NCBI GenBank assembly: GCA_947493325.1
Contig: CANLQI010000001.1
Coordinates: 1,058,501-1,122,500 of the forward strand
Direction: 5' to 3'
DNA from: an uncultured Sphingomonadaceae bacterium
GTDB taxonomy: Bacteria > Pseudomonadota > Alphaproteobacteria > Sphingomonadales > Sphingomonadaceae
Length of the DNA stretch: 64,000 bases
Numbering within the stretch: position 1 is the first letter of the stretch; each line of letters opens with the position of its first letter. Made by a program: the position numbers and the translations under genes. Below are positions 36,295 through 45,814 of the stretch, piece by piece. A model generated the notes under the pieces. That model had not been told where the DNA came from, did no database searches, and was given only the letters and a program-made list of their open reading frames with translations.

Positions 36295-37848
36295 TTGAAA
36301 CAGACAGGCGAAATATTGGCGAAGAAAAATGCACTGCCCGTTACCCGCGAACAGGATTTTGCGAAATGGTATCAATCCGTAATTACCGAAGCTGACCTTG
36401 CCGAAGAATCCGGCGTGCGCGGTTGCATGGTGATGCGTCCATGGGGCTATGGTATCTGGGAGCGTGTCCAGCAACTGCTTGATAAGCGCATCAAGGAAAC
36501 CGGGCATGAGAATTGCTATTTTCCGCTCTTCATTCCGCTCAGCTATTTTGCGAATGAGGCTGAGCATGTGGATGGTTTTGCAAAGGAAATGGCTGTCGTT
36601 ACGCACCACCGGCTGAAATCCGAAAACGGTGATCTGGTGGTTGATCCAGAAGCCAGGCTGGAAGAACCACTCATTGTGCGCCCGACATCGGAAACAATGA
36701 TCGGGGCCGCATTTGCGCGCTGGCTGCAAAGCTGGCGAGACCTGCCGATCATGATTAACCAATGGGCCAATGTCGTGCGGTGGGAAATGCGCACGCGAAT
36801 GTTTCTGCGCACTAGTGAGTTTCTGTGGCAGGAAGGGCATACTGCGCACGCGACGAAAGAAGAAGCGGTTGAAGAAACGCTCACTATTCTGAAAATGTAC
36901 CGCGACTTTTCCGAAGAAGTGCTGGGCATGCCTGTTGTTGCGGGTGAAAAGCCCGAAAACGAACGCTTCCCGGGTGCAGATGCCACTTATTCGATTGAAG
37001 CAATGATGCAGGATGGCAAGGCGTTACAGGCCGGTACATCACATTATCTGGGGCAGAATTTCAGCAGGGCGCAGAATATTCGGTACCAGGACCGCGAAGG
37101 TGAGTTCCAGCACGCCTATACCACCAGCTGGGGGGTATCAACGCGCCTGATCGGCGGTGTTATCATGACGCATGGCGACGATGATGGCCTGCGTGTACCA
37201 CCGCAGATTGCGCCGTATCAAGTTGTGATCGTACCGATGCTGCGTGATAAACCCGAAGATGATGCATTGCTGGAATATTGCCAGACAATTGCAAACGCGC
37301 TCAAAAGCAAAACGATCTTTGGTGAAAGCGTGCGTGTGCAACTCGACAAGAAACCGGGCAAAGCCTCTGGCAAGCGCTGGGCGTGGGTCAAGAAAGGCGC
37401 GCCCATCATATTGGAAATCGGCGGGCGTGATGCTGCTGGAGAGCAAGTCACCATGATGCGCCGTGACGCATTATATCAGGAAAGTGGCAAGCTCGATAAT
37501 AAAGCCATGGGCTGGCAGGAATTTGTGGATGCTGCACCGGCAATTCTTGAGGAAATACAGAACAACTTGCATGCTGAAGCCAAGGCGCGTTTAGATGCTA
37601 ATATTCGTAAAGATATAAAGAGCTTTGAAGAACTATCTGATTTCTATAAAAAAGATAAACACGCTGGCTGGGTTCAAGTGCAATGGTCGAAGCCGACAGG
37701 CGATGCCCTGGAAGCTGTAGTTGAAAAGCTGAAATCACTTAAACTCACAATCCGCAACACGCCCGGAAATGCGGATACTCCTGATGGCCCGTGTTTCTTC
37801 ACCGGGGATGACGCCGTGGAATATATCCTCATTGGCCGTGCATATTAA
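36295..37848 (+). CDS. proS: Prolyl-tRNA synthetase (eukaryote/archaea-like type)
   Basis: A class II synthetase of 517 residues that charges tRNA-Pro. Motif 2 and active-site stretches read RPTSETMIGAAFARW and WANVVRWEMRTRMFLRTSEF. LQAGTSHYLGQNF and VIMTHGDDDGLRVPP are typical of the archaeal/eukaryotic-type ProRS rather than the bacterial type with an inserted editing domain. The start is TTG at 36295 or TTG 36316; neither has a good Shine-Dalgarno. rnr begins on the next base after the stop. Confidence 0.94.
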   Translation: MKQTGEILAKKNALPVTREQDFAKWYQSVITEADLAEESGVRGCMVMRPWGYGIWERVQQLLDKRIKETGHENCYFPLFIPLSYFANEAEHVDGFAKEMAVVTHHRLKSENGDLVVDPEARLEEPLIVRPTSETMIGAAFARWLQSWRDLPIMINQWANVVRWEMRTRMFLRTSEFLWQEGHTAHATKEEAVEETLTILKMYRDFSEEVLGMPVVAGEKPENERFPGADATYSIEAMMQDGKALQAGTSHYLGQNFSRAQNIRYQDREGEFQHAYTTSWGVSTRLIGGVIMTHGDDDGLRVPPQIAPYQVVIVPMLRDKPEDDALLEYCQTIANALKSKTIFGESVRVQLDKKPGKASGKRWAWVKKGAPIILEIGGRDAAGEQVTMMRRDALYQESGKLDNKAMGWQEFVDAAPAILEEIQNNLHAEAKARLDANIRKDIKSFEELSDFYKKDKHAGWVQVQWSKPTGDALEAVVEKLKSLKLTIRNTPGNADTPDGPCFFTGDDAVEYILIGRAY

Positions 37849-40185
37849 GTGACGGGCCCTGGCAAACCAAAACGCAAGGCAGGACAGTCAAAAGGACTGC
37901 CGACTTCCAAACAGGTGATGGAGTTTATCACGTCATCCGGCGAACCAGCGGGTAAGCGCGAAATTGCACGCCATTTCGGCCTGAAAGGTCAGCAGAAAAT
38001 TGCGCTTAAGGCGCTTCTCAAGGATATGGCGGACGAGGGCCTGATCGACAGTAGCAAGGGCCGCGCTTTTCATAAAATGGGCGGTATACCTAAGGTTACA
38101 GTCCTGAAAATTGTTAAAATTGATGGCAATCAACCGATAGCAGTTCCAGAGAATTGGCAAGCGGAGGCGGCGGTGCCACCTCGCATCAGGGTTATTGAAC
38201 GCGGCCGCCGCAATGCTCTCGCTGTGGGTGACCGTATATTGGCCCGCACCGAAGAAGCGGGTAACGGGTGGACTGCACATCCGATGAAAAAACTTTCCCG
38301 CGCTTCGGAAATGCTGATGGGCGTGGTTGAAAAAGGTGAGGGCGGCAAATTGTGGCTGGCACCGGTAGACAAGAAAATCCGGTATAGCACTCCGATCAAG
38401 GATCCGGGTGATGCGCAACCGGGTGATCTTGTTATGGCCGAAAAATCGGGTAGCCGCGACCGCGTTACGGCCTCTGTAAGCGAGGTTCTGGGCGACCCGC
38501 TTGCGCCGCGTTCGTTCAGTCTGATTGCGCTCAATAAATATGATATTCCGATTGAGTTTCCGCAAGCCGTTCTGGATGAAGCGGAAGTCGCGGCCAAGCT
38601 GCCGATTGAAGGCGATTATCGCGAAGATTTGCGCGATTTGCCGATTATCGCCATCGACCCTGCTGATGCGCGCGATCATGACGACGCGATCTGGGCCCAG
38701 CCGGATGACAGCCCTGAAAACCCGGGCGGGTTCCGCGCGGTTATCGCCATTGCCGATGTGAGCTTCTACGTCCGCCCGGGTGGTGAAATTGACCGGTCGG
38801 CGCGCAAACGCGGGAACAGTGTCTATTTTCCTGACCGCGTCGTACCAATGTTGCCCGAAATCCTCTCGGCGGATGTATGTTCGCTGAAACAGGGGCAGGA
38901 CAGGGCAGCCATGGCGTGTCACATTGTTATTAATGCGAAGGGACAAGTGACGTCATGGCGTTTCACCCGTGCAATCGTGCGATTATCCGCCAATATCGCC
39001 TATGAAGATGCGCAGGCGCAATATAACGCGATGGACAGCGCATTTGCGAAAGAGGTGCTGAAACCGCTATGGGACTGCTGGAAATTGCTGCTGAAAGCGC
39101 GCCATGCGCGTGATCCGCTTGAGCTTGACTTGGCCGAACGACGGGTTGTCCTTGATGAGGATGGCAATATCGAAAGCGTGGCACCACGTGAACGCCTTGA
39201 TGCGCACCGGCTTGTCGAGGATTATATGATCGCGGCCAATGTCGCTGCGGCCAAGGCACTGGAAGCGAAAAAAGCCCCGACCGTCTACCGCGTCCATGAA
39301 GTGCCGAGCCGCGAGAAACTGATTGCACTCAAGGAATTTCTCGCCGGTCTGGATATCAAGTTTGCGCTGGGGCAGGTGATCCGTCCGGGCACTTTTAACC
39401 ATATCATGGACAAGGTGGATAACGAGGAGAAAAAACCGCTGGTGACGCAGCAGGTGCTGCGCAGCCAGACACAGGCCTATTACACGCCGCACAATCAGGG
39501 GCATTTCGGGCTCGCGCTCGGCAGCTATGCGCATTTCACCAGCCCGATCCGCCGTTATGCCGACCTGTTGGTGCATCGCGCGCTGGTCGATGCCTACAAT
39601 CTGGAAGGACTCAAACCGCAAAACAGCGATATTCCCGCTAAATCGGGCCTGGGCGAAGCAGATCGCGATAATCTGGACGGCATTACCGAACGTATCAGCG
39701 GCTTTGAACGCCGTGCCATGAAAGCTGAATGGGAAACCATTGACCGCTATGTGGCGGCATATCTCGCCAAAAGCATTGGGGAAATACATACCGTACGGAT
39801 CACCGGCGTTCAGGATTTCGGTTTTTTCGTGACGGTGGATGATATTGGCGGCGACGGGTTGGTGCCGGCGCGTTCGCTGGGCGATGAGTATTTCGTTTAT
39901 GATGCCGGTGCGCAGACGCTGATCGGGGAGCATAGCCGGGAAAGCTATTATGTTGGCCGCAAGCTGGACATGCGCCTGGTTGAAGCCAATCCGATATCAG
40001 GCGCGCTGAAATTTGAATTGCCCGAAGGCGGCAGTAGCGGCAATAATAATGGTATCCGCAGGGACCGGCGCGGGCGCGGCGGTAGGCCGCCATCTGGTAA
40101 ACATAAGCGCGGTAGCAAGAATAAGAGCAAATACCGTAGCGGTAAGCGCGGGCGTTCTGCCAATATAAAGCATAAGGGCCGGTAA
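37849..40185 (+). CDS. rnr: Ribonuclease R
   Basis: A 778-residue 3'-5' exoribonuclease. An N-terminal winged-helix domain (about 20-85) is followed by cold-shock domains and the RNB catalytic domain with IDPADARDHDDAIWA. An S1 domain (about 640-720, RITGVQDFGFFVTV) follows, then a basic Gly/Arg/Lys tail. It digests structured RNA and helps tmRNA-linked quality control. It starts with GTG directly after the proS stop, so the two are probably co-translated. RNase II is excluded by the N-terminal winged helix and length. Confidence 0.95.
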   Translation: MTGPGKPKRKAGQSKGLPTSKQVMEFITSSGEPAGKREIARHFGLKGQQKIALKALLKDMADEGLIDSSKGRAFHKMGGIPKVTVLKIVKIDGNQPIAVPENWQAEAAVPPRIRVIERGRRNALAVGDRILARTEEAGNGWTAHPMKKLSRASEMLMGVVEKGEGGKLWLAPVDKKIRYSTPIKDPGDAQPGDLVMAEKSGSRDRVTASVSEVLGDPLAPRSFSLIALNKYDIPIEFPQAVLDEAEVAAKLPIEGDYREDLRDLPIIAIDPADARDHDDAIWAQPDDSPENPGGFRAVIAIADVSFYVRPGGEIDRSARKRGNSVYFPDRVVPMLPEILSADVCSLKQGQDRAAMACHIVINAKGQVTSWRFTRAIVRLSANIAYEDAQAQYNAMDSAFAKEVLKPLWDCWKLLLKARHARDPLELDLAERRVVLDEDGNIESVAPRERLDAHRLVEDYMIAANVAAAKALEAKKAPTVYRVHEVPSREKLIALKEFLAGLDIKFALGQVIRPGTFNHIMDKVDNEEKKPLVTQQVLRSQTQAYYTPHNQGHFGLALGSYAHFTSPIRRYADLLVHRALVDAYNLEGLKPQNSDIPAKSGLGEADRDNLDGITERISGFERRAMKAEWETIDRYVAAYLAKSIGEIHTVRITGVQDFGFFVTVDDIGGDGLVPARSLGDEYFVYDAGAQTLIGEHSRESYYVGRKLDMRLVEANPISGALKFELPEGGSSGNNNGIRRDRRGRGGRPPSGKHKRGSKNKSKYRSGKRGRSANIKHKGR

Positions 40186-40196
40186 GGCCGAGGTCG

Positions 40197-40652
40197 TTAG
40201 CTCAACCGGTCGATATCTTCGTTTCCAAGCGAACCCGGGATGACCATGACGGGGCAGGGCAGGCCGCCTGCTTCGCTTCCCGCAAAGTGCGCCACCAACG
40301 GTCCGGGTGAGCCCGTTGCAGCCGCGCCCAGAACCAGTGCGGACACTTCGCTGTGTTCGGCCAGAAACTCTTTTACATTGGCAACCGCATCGCCCTGCCG
40401 GATCGACATGGCGGGGCGTACGCCTGATTCATCGAATAATGTGCCTGCTGCACTCGCGACCAATGCTTCGGCGCGGTCCTTGGACTCCGCCTCGATAGTC
40501 GCCTGAACGCCGCCCCATGCCAGAAAATCTTCCTTGGGAATCAATGCCAGCACATGGACACCGCCACCGGTTTTCTGTGCGCGCCGTGATGCGAAGCGTA
40601 AAGCCTTGCGTGCTTCCGCCGTTTCATCGACAATCACCAGATAAATACGCAT
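40197..40652 (-). CDS. Universal stress protein (UspA family)
   Basis: The 151-residue single-domain protein has the Usp fold pattern: IYLVIVDETAEARKALRFA at the N-terminus, VLGAAATGSPGPLVAHFAGS in the nucleotide-loop region, and CPVMVIPG at the end. The ATP-binding glycines are only partly conserved. It lies convergent to rnr and divergent from pdhC. Role in stress survival is by family only. Confidence 0.9.
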   Translation of the reverse strand: MRIYLVIVDETAEARKALRFASRRAQKTGGGVHVLALIPKEDFLAWGGVQATIEAESKDRAEALVASAAGTLFDESGVRPAMSIRQGDAVANVKEFLAEHSEVSALVLGAAATGSPGPLVAHFAGSEAGGLPCPVMVIPGSLGNEDIDRLS

Positions 40653-40802
40653 ATCCTGTCCCCATTGCAGCGTAAAATGTCCGAGAAATGGAGACTGCGC
40701 TATTTTTTGGGGCTGTGCAAGCCCATTGCCCCTTGACCCTACGGCGATAAGGGTATCAATAGGGATAAATCCGAATTGCCTTGTTGGGAGCCTTGTTTCT
40801 AA

Positions 40803-42089
40803 ATGCCAATTTCACTGAAAATGCCCGCGCTATCCCCCACTATGGAAGAAGGAACACTGGCCAAGTGGCTTGTGAAGGAAGGCGATGAGGTTTCTTCCGG
40901 TGATCTTCTGGCGGAAATTGAGACCGACAAGGCGACGATGGAGTTTGAAGCCGTTGATGAAGGCACGATAGCCAAAATTCTGGTCGCCGAAGGCACCGAC
41001 AATGTGAAAGTCGGCGAAGTCATTGCTGTGCTGGCCGAAGAAGGCGAGAGCGCCGAAGATGCGGCGAGTGCGGCGGACAGTGGCGGTGGCGACGCAGCAC
41101 CTGCGCTGGCTCCTGCAGAAGAACCTGCCGCACCTGCAGCCGCGCCAGAACCGACACCGGCTCCAGCGCCAGCGCAACCTGCCGCAGCAGCGCCTTCATC
41201 AGGTGATCGTATCAAGGCGAGTCCATTGGCGCGGCGTATTGCCGGGCAGAACGGTGTGGATCTTTCCGCCATAACCGGCACGGGTCCGGGCGGACGGATT
41301 ATCAAGGCCGATGTTGAGGGCAAAAGCGCGAGTGCTCCTGCGCCCAGTGCCGCGGCGGATACCCCTGCACCGGCAGAAGCTTCAACATTTGAAACCACCA
41401 TCCCGCATGAAGCCGAAAAGCTCAGCAATATGCGCAAAACCATTGCGCGCCGCCTGACCGAAGCGAAGCAAACCATTCCGCATATCTACCTTACGGTTGA
41501 TATCCAGCTCGATGCGCTGCTTAAATTGCGCAGTGAATTGAACGCCGCGTTGGCCCCGCGCGAGATCAAGCTGTCGGTCAATGACATGCTGATCAAGGCG
41601 CTGGCCATGGCATTGGTGCAGACTCCGAAATGCAATGTCTCCTTTGCGGGCGATCAGCTGGTCAACTATCAGCGCGCCGATATTTCGGTGGCGGTCAGCA
41701 TTCCCAATGGCCTGATTACCCCGATTATTGAAGGCGCGGACAGAAAGTCGCTTTCCGCCATTGCCGTGGAGATGAAAGAGCTTGCGGGCCGCGCCAAGGA
41801 AGGCAAGCTGCAGCCGCATGAATATCAGGGCGGCACGGCCAGCATTTCCAATATGGGCATGTTCGGCATCAAGCAGTTCGACGCGGTTATCAACCCGCCA
41901 CAGGGCATGATCCTGGCGGTGGGTGCAGGCGAAAAACGCCCACATGTGATTGACGACAGCCTGCAGATCGCCACGATCATGAGCGCCACCGGCAGCTTCG
42001 ATCACCGCGCCATAGACGGCGCAGACGGCGCGCAGCTGATGAAAACGCTGAAAGAGCTGGTGGAGAACCCGCTAGGGCTGGTGGCTTAA
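40803..42089 (+). CDS. pdhC: Dihydrolipoamide acetyltransferase (PDH E2)
   Basis: The 428-residue E2 has one lipoyl domain ([11 protein letters not shown], lipoyl lysine K43), an Ala/Pro linker, and an E3/E1-binding domain ([19 protein letters not shown]). A second linker and the acetyltransferase domain ending [13 protein letters not shown], with catalytic H and D, follow. The long Ala/Pro linkers are typical of alphaproteobacterial PDH. The E3 gene follows within 300 bp, but no E1 genes are next to it, so E1 is encoded elsewhere. Confidence 0.95.
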   Translation: MPISLKMPALSPTMEEGTLAKWLVKEGDEVSSGDLLAEIETDKATMEFEAVDEGTIAKILVAEGTDNVKVGEVIAVLAEEGESAEDAASAADSGGGDAAPALAPAEEPAAPAAAPEPTPAPAPAQPAAAAPSSGDRIKASPLARRIAGQNGVDLSAITGTGPGGRIIKADVEGKSASAPAPSAAADTPAPAEASTFETTIPHEAEKLSNMRKTIARRLTEAKQTIPHIYLTVDIQLDALLKLRSELNAALAPREIKLSVNDMLIKALAMALVQTPKCNVSFAGDQLVNYQRADISVAVSIPNGLITPIIEGADRKSLSAIAVEMKELAGRAKEGKLQPHEYQGGTASISNMGMFGIKQFDAVINPPQGMILAVGAGEKRPHVIDDSLQIATIMSATGSFDHRAIDGADGAQLMKTLKELVENPLGLVA

Positions 42090-42090
42090 A

Positions 42091-42372
42091 TTGCACATCA
42101 ATGAAGCAGACAATGATTATTATGAATCTGAGTCTTTCAAGACCAGTGCGGGGCTGCTTTTTCTGGGCTTGTTCATTTTCTTACTGAGCTTGTTTTTTGT
42201 ATTTGAAACTCAAAATTATTTGTATCTTGGGATAAGTATATGGGCTTTATGTGCAATTGGTTTGGCAGTTAAAACCAGGCGATATGCAAAAGATCCTTGG
42301 AAATCATTGTCCAAATTCTGGTTTGCAGTTACTTTTGCTGGCATGGTAGTAGCAGTTAATATTTATAATTAA
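42091..42372 (+). CDS. Small membrane protein between pdhC and lpdA
   Basis: A 93-residue protein starting at TTG 42091, one base after the pdhC stop. It has about three TM helices (about 21-42, 44-61, 77-91) and a charged loop with RRYAKDPWKS. It is markedly more AT-rich than the two flanking PDH genes. No family recognised. The frame fits neatly between two operon genes, which supports it as real. Confidence 0.6.
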   Translation: MHINEADNDYYESESFKTSAGLLFLGLFIFLLSLFFVFETQNYLYLGISIWALCAIGLAVKTRRYAKDPWKSLSKFWFAVTFAGMVVAVNIYN

Positions 42373-42387
42373 AATTAAGGGTTTAGT

Positions 42388-43782
42388 ATGTCGAATTCCT
42401 ATGACCTTATCGTTCTCGGCTCTGGCCCTGGCGGCTATGTGGCTGCCATCCGTGCAGCGCAGCTAGGGCTGAAAACCGCGATTGTCGAGCGGGAGAATCT
42501 GGGCGGGATCTGCCTTAACTGGGGCTGTATTCCGACCAAGGCGCTGCTGCGTTCGGCGGAGATTTACCATTATATGCAGCATGCGGGGGATTATGGTCTG
42601 GCTGCGGATAAAATCAGCGCCGATCTGGAGGCCGTGGTCAAGCGCTCGCGCGGGGTGGCGAAACAGCTTAACCAGGGCGTCACGCACCTGATGAAAAAGA
42701 ACAAGATCACCGTACATATGGGTGATGGCAAACTAATCGGGAAAGGCAAACTTTCCGTCACCAAGGATGGTAAGACAGAGGAGCTGACCGCCAAGGATAT
42801 CATTATCGCCACCGGCGCGCGGGCGCGCGACTTGCCGTTTGCGCCCGCTGATGGCAAGCGTATCTGGACTTACCGTACCGCCATGACGCCGCCGGAGATG
42901 CCGAAAAAGCTACTGGTCATCGGTTCTGGCGCGATCGGCATCGAATTTGCGAGCTTTTACAATGATATGGGCTGCAATGTGACAGTGGTCGAAATGATGG
43001 ACCGGATCGTGCCGGTCGAAGATGCAGAAGTGTCTGCCTTCCTTGAAAAATCGCTCACAAAACAAGGTATGACTATCCATACTTCCGCAGGTCTGGAAAA
43101 ACTGGAAAATACCGGCAAGGGCGTGAAGGCTGCTATCAAGGGCAAGGATGGCAAGGTCACGTCGTCCGAATTCACCCATGCCATTGTCGCCATCGGCATT
43201 GTTCCCAATACAGAGGATATCGGACTGGAAGCGCTCGGCATCAAAACCGACCGCGGGCATATTGTCACCAATGGCAAGTGTCAGACAAGCGCCGCGAATG
43301 TCTATGCCATTGGCGATGTGACGCAGCCGCCATGGCTGGCGCACAAGGCAAGCCATGAAGGCGTGATTGCGGTTGAGGCAATTGCCGGTGGTCATCCGCA
43401 TGAGATGGACCCACTCAATATTCCGGGTTGCACCTATTGCCACCCGCAGATCGCCTCTGTCGGCCTGACCGAAGCCAAGGCGAAAGAAGCGGGCTATGAA
43501 CTGAAAGTCGGCAATTTCCCCTTTATCGGCAATGGCAAGGCGATTGCGCTGGGCGAAGCGGAGGGCTTTATCAAGACCGTATTCGATGCCAAAACCGGTG
43601 AACTTCTGGGCGCGCATATGATCGGCGCGGAAGTAACCGAGCTGATCCAGGGCTATACTGTCGGCAAGACGCTGGAGACCACCGAGGAAGAGCTTGGCAA
43701 TACGGTATTCCCGCACCCGACACTCAGCGAAATGATGCACGAAAGCGTTTTGAGCGCTTACGGGAAGGCATTGCATATCTAA
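42388..43782 (+). CDS. lpdA: Dihydrolipoyl dehydrogenase (E3)
   Basis: A 464-residue FAD disulfide reductase that reoxidises lipoamide of the PDH complex. FAD binding is VLGSGPGGYVAA, the redox pair is C42/C47 in GGICLNWGCIPTK, NAD binding is VIGSGAIGIEFA, and the C-terminal TVFPHPTLSEMM holds the catalytic histidine. AAGGG precedes the start. It pairs with the E2 gene upstream. Confidence 0.95.
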   Translation: MSNSYDLIVLGSGPGGYVAAIRAAQLGLKTAIVERENLGGICLNWGCIPTKALLRSAEIYHYMQHAGDYGLAADKISADLEAVVKRSRGVAKQLNQGVTHLMKKNKITVHMGDGKLIGKGKLSVTKDGKTEELTAKDIIIATGARARDLPFAPADGKRIWTYRTAMTPPEMPKKLLVIGSGAIGIEFASFYNDMGCNVTVVEMMDRIVPVEDAEVSAFLEKSLTKQGMTIHTSAGLEKLENTGKGVKAAIKGKDGKVTSSEFTHAIVAIGIVPNTEDIGLEALGIKTDRGHIVTNGKCQTSAANVYAIGDVTQPPWLAHKASHEGVIAVEAIAGGHPHEMDPLNIPGCTYCHPQIASVGLTEAKAKEAGYELKVGNFPFIGNGKAIALGEAEGFIKTVFDAKTGELLGAHMIGAEVTELIQGYTVGKTLETTEEELGNTVFPHPTLSEMMHESVLSAYGKALHI

Positions 43783-43800
43783 ACATTAGCAGGAGGCGAT

Positions 43801-44718
43801 ATGGCCAAAGGCTCGCATGATTTTACGCCGGATGAACGCAACCAGTCGGTATTGATCAATGTAAATGGTAATATTGTCCCGCGCGCGGATGCAGTTGTGT
43901 CCGTGTTTGATAGCGGCTTCATGCTGGGCGACGGTGTGTGGGAAGGGCTGCGCGTGCATCGCGGTAAGATTGCTTTCCTGGACGCACATATGGACCGTTT
44001 ATGGGAAGGCGCCAAAGCCATCGACATGGATGTCGGCATATCGCGCGCCGCGATGGTGCAGCGGCTTTATGATACGCTGGCCGCCAACGGCATGGACGGC
44101 GATACCGATGGCGTGCATATCCGCCTGATGGTGACGCGCGGTATCCGTTCGACACCCTATCAGGACCCGCGCGTGGTAATATCGGACGCGACGATTGTCA
44201 TTATTCCTGAATATAAAGACCCATTGCCTGTCATGATTGAAAAGGGCGTAACGCTCTTTACCGTGCATGTGCGCCGTGGCGATCCTGCCGTACAGGACCC
44301 GAAACTCAACAGCCATTCCAAGCTTAATTGTATAACCGCTTGTATTCAGGCTGCAAAAGCAGGTGCGAATGAAGCGCTGATGCTTGATCCGCAGGGGTTT
44401 GTTGCCACCTGCAACAGCACGCATTTCTTTATAGTCCGCAAGGGAGAAGTGTGGACCTCGACCGGTGACTATTGCCTTGGCGGTATTACGCGGCGCAATG
44501 TCATCGAAATCTGCCGTGAAAATGATATTCCGGTGTTTGAGAAAAATTTCTCTTTAACGGATGTTTATGGCGCGGACGAAGCCTTTATCACCGGCACGTT
44601 TGCAGGTGTTGTGCCCGCAACCGAAGTTGACGGCAGGGTGCTGACCAAGGGCAGGGGACCAATGGTGGAACGCCTGCAGGAACTGTACAAGGCGCGGATT
44701 GAGAAAGACATCTCATGA
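43801..44718 (+). CDS. Class IV aminotransferase (D-amino-acid/branched-chain type)
   Basis: The 305-residue fold-type IV PLP enzyme has DSGFMLGDGVWEGLRVHRG, the PLP lysine in NSHSKLNCITA (K174), GYLGGITRRNV-like YCLGGITRRNV, and FITGTFAGVVPATEVDGR. It transaminates an amino acid; branched-chain, D-amino acid or aminodeoxychorismate substrates are not separable here. An ideal AGGAGG precedes the ATG. Its stop overlaps the start of the broken sulfotransferase gene (ATGA). Confidence 0.9.
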   Translation: MAKGSHDFTPDERNQSVLINVNGNIVPRADAVVSVFDSGFMLGDGVWEGLRVHRGKIAFLDAHMDRLWEGAKAIDMDVGISRAAMVQRLYDTLAANGMDGDTDGVHIRLMVTRGIRSTPYQDPRVVISDATIVIIPEYKDPLPVMIEKGVTLFTVHVRRGDPAVQDPKLNSHSKLNCITACIQAAKAGANEALMLDPQGFVATCNSTHFFIVRKGEVWTSTGDYCLGGITRRNVIEICRENDIPVFEKNFSLTDVYGADEAFITGTFAGVVPATEVDGRVLTKGRGPMVERLQELYKARIEKDIS

Positions 44719-45117
44719 CGCAGCAGGGCATTACACGAGAACCAGTCCGCATCGCCATGTGGTCTGGGCTATGAAAAGCAGTGGGATTATGTCCAATATT
44801 GCTGCGACAGGGATGGCGAAGCACCCGCTATTTTCGATTCAGCCCATATACTTGCAGAGCCGGAACCGATGCTTCGCCTGCTCTGCCAAAAACTGGACAT
44901 TCCCTGGGATGCGGCCATGCTAAGCTGGGAACCGGGGTATCGTGAAACGGACGGCATATGGGCCAGCCATTGGTATAATCAGGTCATTGAGACAACGGGT
45001 TTCTCCGCCGGTGTGAGCAAGCCGCCGATGCTGAATCGCGCGCAACAGCATATCAATGCCGAATGCCAGCCTTTCTATGAAAAGATGTTGGGCTTAAAAA
45101 CATTTGCGCGAGCCTAA
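44715..45117 (+). pseudogene. Sulfotransferase-like gene with an internal deletion and frame shift
   Basis: The first frame starts at ATG 44715 and reads MTQQGITREPVRIAMWSGL before a stop at 44772-44774. The second frame then reads GYEKQWDYVQYC from 44767, through DSAHILAEPEPMLRLLCQKL and IWASHWYNQVIETTGF to 45117. Intact alphaproteobacterial relatives, as I remember them, are about 240 residues, begin with a similar RIAMWSGPRNIST segment and end with the same C-terminal part. Here the middle, with the PAPS-binding region, is missing and the frame is broken. Its ATGA overlap with the aminotransferase gene shows it was once in that operon. Confidence 0.75.
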
Positions 45118-45192
45118 TTCCCGTAAAATTGCACAAGTTAAGGCAAAATATGATAGGTTGAGCGGGCATGTAAAACTCATCTGGGGAGACTT

Positions 45193-45537
45193 ATGATGCA
45201 TTTATCACTCGTTTTGGCACTTTTGCTCGCATCTGCTCAGGATGACGCGTTTAACAAGGCGCGCAAAGCCTATTCCAACTGTATCGTGGACGCGATGACT
45301 GAACATCTGGACAAGGATGCAAGCAAAGCCGAATTCGAAGCTGCTGCACAGCAAAAATGCATGGCACAAAGTAACAAATACAAGGCAATTGTTGTCAAAT
45401 CTGAAATGGAACTGGATGCGTCCAAGACGGAAGCCGAAGAATATGCACGCGAGGAAATCGCAGCCGTCATAAGTGCGTGGGTGGACAGCTATATGGATTA
45501 TAAAAATACCAAAACACGGCCGACAAAAGAGCGGTAG
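45193..45537 (+). CDS. Small exported protein of unknown function
   Basis: A 114-residue protein with a short signal peptide (MMHLSLVLALLLASA, cleavage before QDD) and a helical, charged mature part with two cysteines (NCIVDA, QKCMAQ) that may pair. GGGGAGAC precedes the start; ATG 45193 and 45196 are both possible. No family recognised. It is followed closely by a convergent tRNA gene. Confidence 0.65.
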   Translation: MMHLSLVLALLLASAQDDAFNKARKAYSNCIVDAMTEHLDKDASKAEFEAAAQQKCMAQSNKYKAIVVKSEMELDASKTEAEEYAREEIAAVISAWVDSYMDYKNTKTRPTKER

Positions 45538-45560
45538 GTGTTTGGGCTATGGTGGATTGC

Positions 45561-45650
45561 TGGCGGACAGGGTGGGATTCGAACCCACGGAGAGCTTGCA
45601 CCCTCGCCGGTTTTCAAGACCGGTGCATTCGACCACTCTGCCACCTGTCC
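45561..45650 (-). tRNA. tRNA-Ser (anticodon UGA)
   Basis: On the minus strand the acceptor stem GGACAGG pairs with CCTGTCC. The anticodon stem CCGGT/ACCGG encloses CTTGAAA with anticodon TGA. A long variable arm typical of serine tRNA and the T arm GTGGG-TTCGAAT-CCCAC follow. The discriminator G and an encoded CCA end the gene. It decodes UCA, and by wobble other UCN codons. Confidence 0.95.
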
Positions 45651-45814
45651 CGCTCAGCGATGCGCTTCTAGCGTCATGTCACGCTATATGCCAAGTTAAA
45701 AATTGAGCGCAGGGTTAAAAATAGCGGGGAAAATATCAGCCGTGCAAAAATATACACAGATTTACGATATAAAGTTTGAATTGAGCGGCATTTGGGATTC
45801 CCCGGCGGCAGAAA

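Noticed and set aside
37933-38946. A 337-codon open frame on the minus strand within rnr
   Set aside because: It is opposite the conserved RNB region of ribonuclease R and has no start context or family motif.
44869-45117. An 82-codon frame that could be called a small complete gene
   Set aside because: It is the C-terminal remnant of the sulfotransferase-like gene; the upstream reading frame continues the homologous protein without a start.
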